From Serripes groenlandicus (lineage: Eukaryota > Mollusca > Bivalvia > Cardiida > Cardiidae): a stretch of DNA of 64,000 bases. Below the pieces are notes generated by a model. That model saw only the letters and a program-made list of their open reading frames with translations. It had not been told where the DNA came from and searched no databases. The stretch is from the NCBI GenBank assembly GCA_031761405.1, contig JASEVX010000012.1, forward strand, positions 27,451,217 through 27,515,216, written 5' to 3'. The translations under genes were made by a program, and so were the position numbers. Shown in pieces: positions 47,956 to 59,300 of this stretch (within the stretch, counting starts at the first letter, position 1; each line of letters opens with the position of its first letter).

Positions 47956-48769
47956 TTTGAAAATCTGACAAAAATTGATATATGTCCAATACGAGTTTTA
48001 ACCTATTTAGAGAGTCCTCTGCTAGAAGAGCTCGTAAAGAAAACTAGTCAAAATGTTATGTTTATTCAGTACACATTTCAAACGGTAAAGTTAATTCTTA
48101 AATACGATCCTCTATCAACACGTTTGCAACATTTATGTCATTCGGTTAACCGTTTGACTGATAACCTATATAAAGGGTCATCTGATATTAAAACTTTTGA
48201 TAAAAACTAATCACGTTTAAAAGTGAAATATAATTTTAAGACAAAAGTAATAATATTGTTCGAAAAGTATAAAGATGTTTTACTTCCACTTGTCTACAAA
48301 CTTTTAAAAGTCGTTTTTTGTTGCAGAATTGTTAAAAGTCGTCTGAACTAGTCAAACGTTCACCAGGCGTTATATGCAATCATTCATGTATGTTGTTATT
48401 AAGATAACAATTCTATCTTTAGTATTATCTCATTATCTCGAATCAGTCATGTGGCATTGACAGTTCAAAGTATATCAGGAACACGTTCATGTATGATATA
48501 TTAAAGGCGCTCTGACCGACCGAATACATCACGAAACAGAAACAGATCAACGCTCACAAGGAATCCGTGAGCAGACAATGTTTATCATTTCAAAATGTTA
48601 AGTTAACTTTTGATTAACCAAGTTAACCAATTACTCTGAAAAACGTAGTTTAAGCTTATTTATTTTGCATCGATTGCGAAACAAGCTTTCAGCTTATAGT
48701 AAATACCCTCGATGACAAAGTCCTGGAAACTGGAAATCAATATTCGCGCCGTTCACATGAAATAAATTT

Positions 48770-48850
48770 CCCGCTCATCACGGGCTCGAACCCTGGACAT
48801 TTTGTACGAAAGACCGATGCTCTACCACTGAACCACTGCACCACTGTCTT
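48770..48850 (-). repeat. tRNA-derived SINE head (Thr-like), copy 2 equivalent
   Basis: Minus strand reads 'ggttcgagcccgtgatgagc' with 'agagcatcggtctttcgtac'. It corresponds to the fragments at 34548-34945. Confidence 0.6.
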
Positions 48851-49700
48851 CCGCAATACTTCACAAACTCAATCACACTCTAACTAATTCACTTTTTCGC
48901 TCATCCACTCATCGGGAAACTTAATCATCGATTAATCATTTAATCAATCCAATACTAACATACAACCTCATCAACCCACTTGTTTACCATTCCGCTCACT
49001 CAATTGCTTTATCACTCACACATTCATTCTCGCACATACTCGCACATACTCTCACATACTCATTCACTCGTACTTTTAGTAACTCATTCACAAATTCAAG
49101 TGTACGCATCCGCTTACTCATACAGTTACTTATTCGTCCATCACTTCACTCAATCAATTGCTGCATCGCTCACACTCTCATTTCAATCACACTCGTTCTC
49201 GCCATATGCAATTTGAATTGTCAAAGCGAGAAGGGTAAGTATGGAATATATACAAAATATAAAGTTTCGTAATTCAAATGATTACAAAACAACAAAGAAA
49301 GATTGTTGTGTGAAGTATTGGTGTCAGAAAGCCAGTAAATACATGAGTAGGTGATATGACTAAAAAAAATTGAAAACGTCGTAAGCCAAAATCAATCAAT
49401 GCATCTATCAAAGTCTCTATGTATATTGTTTCCCAGCTGACTTCATTTCATTGATATTTATGACCGTCAGTGCGAATTGGCGTTTCTGTACAGTATTACG
49501 TTGGATCACCTCGTACATTGGCTAAGTCTCATCAGAATCAACACAAGATGTCAGAATAAATTGCAAAACCCCTGTGTAAGTACTGTTAGAACAGCGTAGA
49601 TCTTTTCTTGATCGGACTGTATGGATGGACAAGCAAATCCGGATCTACACTGGAAACAAAAGCTAACTTGTACCTATTTCCACAAAGTCTTTGTACATTT

Positions 49701-49961
49701 GAGCCGAGTTACGAGAAAACCAACATTGTGAACTCTGCGTAACTTATCGACTTGAATCGGCCTAAGCATGCCGCACAGGCTAGCCGGGGTAGATACTTTT
49801 CAGCTCCTGTGGATTTTCTGTTTCAGGAATCATTACTCTATACCTCTATCCACCTGAAACGGAATGTATCGGCCCAGATTAACCTGCACGGACTGAACAG
49901 GCTCATATAGGTCGATACATTACGCATAGTCCATAATGTTGGTTTTCTTGTAGAACGGCTT
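49701..49961. mobile_element. MITE C copy
   Basis: Ends 'gagccgagttacgagaaaac' and 'gttttcttgtagaacggct', with inner phrases as in the copy at 63271-63522. Confidence 0.75.
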
Positions 49962-50126
49962 AAATGTTCCTTTAATAGGACGAGAAACGATGTGTGTAGA
50001 CGCATATCAGACTACACGAATAATAAACAGAAAATGTGTCTAGAGTGTCCGTAAATGTAGTTTAACCCTTTCCCACTTGCAGACGCATTTTCACGCATCT
50101 TCCATTTATAGAGAGTTTCGATATAT

Positions 50127-50132
50127 TTTATT
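50127..50132 (-). promoter_or_regulatory. Candidate poly(A) signal of the cadherin gene
   Basis: AATAAA on the minus strand, 79 bp beyond the stop codon of the last exon. Confidence 0.5.
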
Positions 50133-50210
50133 AAATATTTTTGAAAGATGACTGCTGCAATTTCTGTGTGTGTGAGAAAAGGTTAAAGGCACAAACATTA
50201 GGGATACGTG

Positions 50211-50378
50211 TTAAAATGTCAAAGGGCTGTTCTCTGATTCTTCGTAAAAATCGGTTTCTTCTGTATTCTGATGGGTGTCAGCCTCAGGGGCGGGTGTAAC
50301 CATGACAACGGGTGTGGTTGATCTCCTAGTCCAATCTCCAGGCTCTTCCGCCACTTCATCATCAAATCCATCATTCAT
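50211..50378 (-). CDS. Cadherin last exon
   Basis: 55 codons and a stop: MNDGFDDEVAEEPGDW to EESENSPLTF. Acceptor ACATTTCAG|ATG in phase 0. Acidic tail end; the C-terminal SPLTF is not a certain PDZ ligand. Confidence 0.8.
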   Translation of the reverse strand: MNDGFDDEVAEEPGDWTRRSTTPVVMVTPAPEADTHQNTEETDFYEESENSPLTF

Positions 50379-53269
50379 CTGAAATGTTTTCAACGATTCT
50401 ATATCTATTTCACGTCCTACAAAATCGATATCAAAAGAATCGGGTAGCTCTCGCGTTTACCTATATAGGAAAAGGCAAAGAAACATTCTTTGCAACTTTC
50501 GCAAAAACAATAAAGATATTACAAACAAAGTGATTTAAAACCAGTTGAATGTGTTCCGAATAGGCGTAATTCAAACGGGTTTTTTTGATTAGCATCATAT
50601 GTCATCAAACGAAGTATTTCTAGCGGTATCACATAACCGAAAAAACGAATCATTCCAATTCATTTCGTATTTATTCTCGATAAACAAATGAGATTAGGAG
50701 TGTTGAAGAGATCACTTTAAAAACAAATTATAAATTGTATTAAACGTTACTAGTAAATATATATTGAGGGATGCCTGTTTTGGATATAGTAGTTAACTAA
50801 GTAAAATAATTACCTGTCCATTTAAATCCTCTGTGTCCTCTTGCTGACCATTCAACGTGTCATACTTCGGACTGCCACTGCTTCTCTGTTAACAAAAAAA
50901 AAGAGGCGTGCTTCAGTAACGTAAATAATGCACGTATGGAAAAATACTTTACAAAGATCGTGGGTTCGATCCCCGGCCGGGTAAAACCAATGATTTTACA
51001 AATGGTACTAATGGCTGCTCTCCTTTACGCTCAGGGTTTCGGGGTTAGCATTGCGACTGACTGGCTGATGTCAGGATAAATAGTATAGAAGTACTGGTAA
51101 CTTACCCAGGAAACGCCGTGATATAACTGAACACTTGTTGAAAGCGGAGTACAACACCAAACAATCAAGCTATATTGCAGAGGTATCTTCATTATCTTAT
51201 TACTTATTGGCAGACGCTACACATCCATATTAGACTGCCCGGGTCCGGTTTATCTGGATCTACACTTCTCGCAAATGCCTTACTGTTGGTTTTCACAGAA
51301 CGCCTCTCAAACGTTAGATTACAAAGTTGATAGGAGATATATTTCCACCGAGTAAACAACACAACCAATGGTCTTTTCAAGATTTTGATTGTCTTGAATG
51401 ATCATATATATACTATATCATGTTTTGAAACATCTGCAGCAGACGACTTTTGAAAATGTTACGGCAAATCCAGAAACTGCTCATAACGGCGAAATTGTAT
51501 AGATGTATATTGAATATAAAGACAATCTAAGTTTTTATAATGCAATTATCAAATTTACATATATAAATAAGAAAGAATATTATTATTATCTTTTATTCTG
51601 TAGCAGACGACGTTTGAAAACATTGCTGACACATGAAATGAATTTTTTTAGAAAATGATAAAAATGTCCTTTTCCATACTGCTTTCAATCGGTCTGTTTC
51701 AAATACACATTTGTTCAATCATCCAGATGTTACTGACTAAAGCAGACGACCCTTTAAGTACCAAATCATTTTAAAGGTTAATCAACTCGTTAAAAACTTA
51801 CGCCCTCGCTCCCAGTAGGTGAAGAGTGAATTTCTACTTCCGCTTCCGTTGCTGGTCTCACTCCCTTTCCCTTTTCAAATATATTACGGCCTGTTAACTT
51901 CATATAATCCATCTCATTCTTCTCTTTACGCTTCGTTATCTCTTCTTGTACTTCATTCATTTCCGGTACGTTACCGTCCTTGGCCAGAAGTTCCCATGGT
52001 AACGCGTTATCCGGGTCATTTTCCAGTGTTTTGTTGTTAATTGTAACGGTCAGCTTACCGACTGTCCTCTTTGGTGCCTTTGGTTTGTGTCTGCACCATT
52101 CGTCTATGCTATTATAAAAATACACTTTTGATAAGCAGTCACTTTCACACAAACGGTCAAAGCTTAACTCGTTATACTGCTTAGAGCGATTACGCAATCG
52201 ACATACTGCTCATAATAATGTATACACGTTTAAATTGACATACTGCTCATAATGTTTATATACGCGATTAAATCGACATACTACTCATAGGATATACACT
52301 TTTAAACCGATATACTGCTCATAGCATATACACGTTTAAATCGACATACTACACATTATGTATACACGTTTAAATCGACATACTACACATTATGTATACA
52401 CGTTTAAATCGACATACAACATATTATGTATACACTCATAGCATATACACTTTTAAATCGATATACTGCTCATAGCATATAAACGTTTAAATCGACATAC
52501 TACACATTATGTATACACGTTTAAATCGATATACTGCTCATAGCATATACACGTTTAAATCGACATACTACTCATAGCATATACACTTTTAAATCGATAT
52601 ACTGCTCATAGCATATACACGTTTAAATCGACATACTACACATTATGTATACACGTTTAAATCGACATACTACTCATAGCATATACACTTTTAAATCGAC
52701 ATACTACTCATAGCATATACACTTTTAAATCAATATACTGCTCATAGCATATACACGTTTAAATCGACATACTACACATTATGTATACACGTTTAAATCG
52801 ACATACTGCTCATAATTTATCTATACGCGTTTAGATCGACATACTACTCATAGGATATACACGTTTAATTCGACATACTACACAATATGTATACACGTTT
52901 AAATCAACATACTGCTCATAATTTATCTATACGCGTTTAGATCGACATATTACTCATAGCAAACACACGTTTAAATCGACATACTTCTCATAGCAAATAC
53001 GTAGCCTACTGCTCATAATGCAAACATGTTTAATTCGACAAACTGCTCATAATGTTAACCTCGACATACTGCTTAAAGCTTAAATACGTGTTGTATGCTG
53101 TTATGCTTATAATAGCAATATGTTATGATACATTGCGGATACCACGCTTAAATACAATACATTACAACACAATACAACTATGTTATCGCGTTTCCAATCA
53201 ATATGCTTATAGGGAAAAAAAAAATACAGACATTGTTTTTTACAGAAGAATATTCAAATATTCAACATC

Positions 53270-53304
<35 letters not shown>

Positions 53305-56300
53305 CATAAACACACTTTTACTTGTATTATTCATGAATTTGGATTATTTGAGTTATGTTCAGGAATACCATGATATGTGTAAACATATAAAACTCCGGGT
53401 CAACAAGTCAACGAAATCGGCGTTCTACAAATAACCATCCGTATGACATTTGCGACCACTGTAGATCCAGATCAGCCAGTGTTTCTGATTCTGCATCTTT
53501 CGCTTATTAGTCAAACATGGTTTCAAGAAACCTTTATAAAGCATATAACCATTTGAATCCATAACATAAATGCGTTTGCAATTATCACATATGTAATGCT
53601 AACGTTTAGGTTGATTTTCGAAGAAAACCACTCAAGTACTTTACACTAAGACATACATATGAGCTACACGACGACAATATGCATTATTTTGGACCTAGAG
53701 TATCCAGACTTTTACGACTAAAACAACAATATGGAGGTACAACACACCGTGTTGATGAACAATTCAGAAAGAACAATTTACATTTGGGTAGGAACAGACA
53801 GATACATAGCCAGTAGCATGTAAACATGTATCAGAAAATCACACAAATGCATCAATGGTAGTCTCGTTCTCGGCGCACTTTAGTATATGAGTACGTCTTG
53901 CCACCAACAATGGCGACTGAATTGGTCACTTACCCTTATATATCGCTATCAGATTCTTACGGTGGCATAGAGGTGACATGTGTGTGTTTTTATTTTTATT
54001 TTACTAAGTGGTGCGCACGACATACTAAGTCGTGCGCACGAGATACTAAGTGGTGCGCACGACATACTAAGTCGTGCGCACGACTTAGTAACTCGTGCGC
54101 ACGACATAGTATCTCGTGCGCACGACTTAGTAACTCGTGCGCACGACTTAGTAACTCGTGCGCACGACATAGTATCTCGTGAGCACGACATAGTAACTCG
54201 TGCGCACCACTTAGTAACTCGTGCGCACCACTTAGTAACTCGTGCGCACGACATAGTAACTCGTGCGCACCACTTAAGTATCTCGTGCGCACGACATAGT
54301 ATCTCGTGCGCACGAGTTACTAAGTCGTGCGCACGACTTAGTATGTCGTGCGCACGAGATAAATAAAAACATACACATGTCACCTCTATGCCACCGTACT
54401 GTGGCACAGAGGTGACATGTGTATGTTTTTATTTTTATTTTACTAAGTCGTGCGCACGACATACTATGTCGTGCGCACGAGTTACTAAGTCGTGCGCACG
54501 AGTTACTAAGTCGTGCGCACGAGATACTAAGTCGTGCGCACGAGATACTTAAGTCGTGCGCACGAGTTACTATGTCGTGCGCACGAGTTACTATGTCGTG
54601 CTCACGAGATACTATGTCGTGCGCACGAGTTATTAAGTGGTGCGCACGAGTTACTAAGTCGTGCGCACGAGATACTATGTCGTGCGCACGAGTTACTAAG
54701 TGGTGCGCACGACTTAGTATGTCGTGCGCACCACTTAGTATCTCGTGCGCACGACTTAGTATCTCGTGCGCACCACTTAGTAAAATAAAAATAAAAACAC
54801 ACACATGTCACCTCTATGCCACCGTAGATTCTAGTATATTTTAAATCGTTATATATTTAATAACAGGTTCTCAAACACATGCATCATCTGTTCAATAGTT
54901 ACATGACGTCATGTTGATACCTCAGATCTTGTTGATACACGACGATCCGGAGGCTATGATGAGGACCAAACAACATATCGAGCTCAGGCACAAGTTTATG
55001 GGACACCTTGGAAGAGAACAGTACATCCCCGAACTATCGAATTACGTGACATTGTATCGCAGTGTTAAAATTGCTTCGGCTTCTGTTGCTGAATATAATA
55101 GCTTTTTCCAGACAATGAAAACTCTACAACAGACCAGTACAACCTGCTGGTTGGAAGCAATACACAGAGCTCTAGATAAGGGGGCGATTTGCATGTTCTA
55201 AAAGGCTTATTTGACCCTCGAACCCTATGGTGTGGGTACTCAAAAGAATCGTCTCATTGAGACGATTCTTTTGAGTACCTACAACATAGGGTTTGCTTTA
55301 ATAATAAGAGAGAAATTGTTTGAAAAAAGAGCTGAATATCCCTCCTTATCAGTACCTCTGAATTACATAAATAATGAAGCAAACTATTTTTGGAGTTAAA
55401 TCCATGTCCAATATGATCACTGGTGTTTGGCTGACCCCAAGAAAATGTTAAAGTAGGGACAGGTAACTCCAGACGTATAAGGTTCACTTACCGCATCAAC
55501 TTATATGCCACAAAGTTATGTACTACTGGATCGAACCAGATCATGAAGGCTAAGATGACCAGGGTGATTGATAAGAAGATACAAACGATGAACACCCAGA
55601 TGTGGTTAGCGAAATCGTCACCAAATGTGTAATTTCTCTGTGTCGTGGTCGTAGTTGCAGATTCCACCTACAAAACATGGGATTAAATCCATTGAACACT
55701 TTATCAAATTGGTCGTCATCGGATGAAAAAGGTTAAGGTCCATATTTCGTCGTTTGTCTCCGAAAGCATCAATACTTCCTTTCAAGGTAGTTTATAGAAA
55801 TGTTGCATGAGCGCATGACTGATTGTGATTTTTTTTTAAATCATAATACAAATGTTAAATATACAAAAACTTATTAAGGCGTATAGTAGCATATAGCACG
55901 TAAGTTTAACTCGTAAATGGGGTAACTTAACCGTTCCCACGACCAAAACAATATTACAAGCTATTTATCTCGCAATTTAGGCCACCGGCCCATTATACAA
56001 CATAATTGATACGTTTATACAACAAATAAATAGTGATGAAATACATAATAACACTGACATGTGAAGTAGTGTTAGAATTAAGATAGTAATATTGTTAATA
56101 AACTCCATTCAACGTAAATGTAATTTCAAAAGGTTTCCAACATCAAGGTAACTATAAGACGTCAATTAAACCGCCAGACGCCGCTCGCATGTATTTATAC
56201 CGAGACTTAAACAATAGTAGTAAGGACTGACCTCCTTGCCATTCAGGGTTGCGGGGTTAGCATTACGACTGACTGGCTGGTGTCAGGATAAATGGACGAG

Positions 56301-59300
56301 TTGTACTAGTAGCTTATCGAGGAAATGCCGTGATATAACTGACAAATTGTTGAAAGCGGCGTAAAAAACCCCAACATTGTATTCTTACCTCTGAAAATAA
56401 GATAGATATCGTCGTGGTTCCGGTTACACCGCCAGAATCCGCGGCCAATACTTTAAATACATAGGAATCGCCTCGGCTGAACGAGCTAACATCTCGTACG
56501 TACAAAACACCATTAACGTCAATCTGATTATGAATATGCATTAAGTACATTAAAAAACATAAACGATAGTGTAGATAAAGTAAAACCATTAATAAGTAAT
56601 TAATATGCAGAAATACAATTTGTTACACCGCCTTGGTAGTCTAGTGGTACAGAATCCACCTCGGGTGCGGGATGTCGCGGGTTCGATACCCGGCTGCGTC
56701 ATACCACATACTTAAATAATGGTAGTAAGGGCTATTCCTCCCTGGCGTCCAGAACTGTAGGGTAAGCTGACTCGCTGATGCAAGGATGAGGGGACCAGAA
56801 GTACTATTAAATTACCCAGAAAATGCCGTGATATAACTCAAGCATTGTTGTAAGCTGCGTAAAAACCCATACAAACAAACTTTGTTAATGCAAGACAAAG
56901 GGTAAGGAATCGGTTTGTTACGTAGAGTACATCATTAATGTCAATCTAGTAATGAATATGTAGAAATTACAAGCCTTTACTAATGCTAGACAATCATTTA
57001 GATATCGGTGTGTTACTTACAAACACCTTAATCTGAAAATGCATATGCATTAAATTAATGACATTAATAATGATAGACAATCAGTTAAATATTGGTATGT
57101 TACGTACAAACACACCACTTTTCCTAAAGCCGGTTATGCATTACATAAATGGCATAAGTAATGCTAGACAATCAGTTAAATATCAGTATGTTAGCTAGAA
57201 TATACCATTATCGCCAATCTCGTAATTTATATGCATAAACAGCAAGCCATTAATAATGCTAAACAATCATTTAAATATCGCTATGTTAGCTAGAATGCAC
57301 CATTAACACCAATCTAGTAATGCTTATGCATACATACAAGACATTAGTAATACAAGACAATCATTTAAATATCAATTTGTTAAATAGGGTACACGACTGA
57401 TATCAGTTTTGTGATGAAAATGCATAATTATAAGTCATTCGTAATACTAGACAAACCGTTAAATATCGATATGCTACATAGAGTAGACCATTGACACCAA
57501 TCTGGTAAGGAATATGCATAGCTATTACTAGTGATAATACACTCTCTTTAATAAGTTACAATCGAATAAGAAGGAACTATCGCTAATTAAATCGCTTGAT
57601 AAGCATAAATCCATGTATATCATGATAATGTTATCATTGAATAAAGTTCAGTATCAGGTTAAAGACGTCAAGGTATTCTCGTACCTGGTAATAGGTTGTG
57701 GATTGTGGATAGGTCCCTGTGTCGAAGGAGTATGTGATTGTTCCAAGGGTGGATCCATAACTATTACTATCAGCATCGGAAGCAGTCAGGTTATCCACCT
57801 GGGTAAAGAAGGCGTCGTCAGGGGTCTGTAGAAATAAGTACCTGTGATGTGGAAACTTCGGAGTGTTGTCATTCGTGTTGACTATACTGAGTGTAACAGT
57901 GGCTGTAGGAATGTAAACATAGATTTGTGACAACCGGATAATCCGGTAATCAGACGTCGTTTACGAGTATACGCGAAATGCAATCGGAACTCTTAGGAAA
58001 AACTCGGAAATTCAATTAATTCATAAATACACGCAAAGTGTAACCGGAACTCTTCGGTTAAACGCGTAAGCTCGATTAAGATCGTATTCGTGTCTCATGA
58101 ACACATACAAAGTGAAATCGGAATACTTCGGGTAAACTCGTAAGCTCGATTAAGATCACAGACGTCGTTCAAGAAAATCTTTTCGGTCAAACACGTAAAC
58201 CAGATTCAGATCGTAGATACGGTTCATGAAAATACGCAAAGAGAAATCGGAACTCTTCGGTTAGACTCGTTAACTAGATTAATATCACAGATGCGGTTCA
58301 AGAATACACGCAAAGAGAAATCGGAACGTGTCGGGTTAACTCGACTAAGATAGATCTCTTCGGGATGCGCAAGAAGATATGAGCCGTGTTCCAGGAAAAC
58401 GGACCTTAGCGGCGTAATCATTACACGTTTAGATGAGTCAACCTGCTCATTCATTTAATCTCATTCACATGGACAATAATTTCGAGAAAATAATTGAAAC
58501 ATAGGCGGACAGTGCAGAACCAGATCAGACTGCACGATTGCACAGGCTTGTCTGGATCTACACTGGACGCCAATGCCATATGTTGTTGTTTTCGCAGATC
58601 ACCGATCATGTTATCTGCATTAGTCCTAAGTAAGCTGTTGTTGAATCCATAAGTATTGATTGGTTGGGGTTAAACGCCGTTGCCAACATTATTTAATCAT
58701 ACCAAGATTGATTAATTGATTGATTAAGTGGGGGTTAACGCCGTTTTCAACAAGTTTTCAGTCATATCACGACGGCCATTTCACCTATGCATATTTGTCC
58801 TGGTTTTCCCACACCAGTAATCCACACAACAATCTTTCCAATGAGGCCAAATTAAACACCCATGCAGTTCCTGGATTTTCCACACCAGTACTCCTCACAA
58901 CAGTTTGCCCAAGCAACGGACTGCTTTGCCACATAGACTGACATCCCATTCGTGGAAGACGAATGATGCTTGCCGCAGTGACAATTGTTAAACGTCGAAA
59001 AGCATGTTGACCGAGCTGAGGTTCTAACTCCCAACCCCTGGGATTGGCAACCTGCGTCTCTACTGACTGAGTTACAGGGGCAAGACGAATCCATAACCGC
59101 GTGTGTAATTAAGTTTAATCAGCATACCTGTTGATGACAGACTTCCGGGATCTATGACAGACACTACACATGTTACCGTGGCGGATAGACCAGAGTCCAT
59201 GTCATACTCTCGGGCTAAATATATCTAAAACAAAATATAATACGAAAGTCAAATATAATATATATATGTCAAAAACATCAATTCATCTTCTCATTTGTTT

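Larger units (their letters stand above)
42165..50100. repeat. Segmental duplication, copy 2
   Basis: Direct-orientation partner of 28886-37672. It contains the broken B-box gene and a private 891-bp transposon (42213-43103). It lacks the 20-bp satellite, the 254-bp MITE and the inverted-repeat insertion of copy 1. 43104-46266 and 47960-49700 are the non-coding flanks of the gene; no other gene is seen. Confidence 0.92.

Noticed and set aside
53898..54844. Long overlapping open frames on both strands (RAHELL / CARHSIS repeats)
   Set aside because: They are translations of the TCGTGCGCACGA palindromic repeats; they are equally open on both strands and have no start or splice context.
56632..56702. 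tRNA-Pro-like sequence
   Set aside because: The T arm and anticodon loop look right but the 7-bp acceptor stem does not pair, and a SINE body follows; it is a SINE head.
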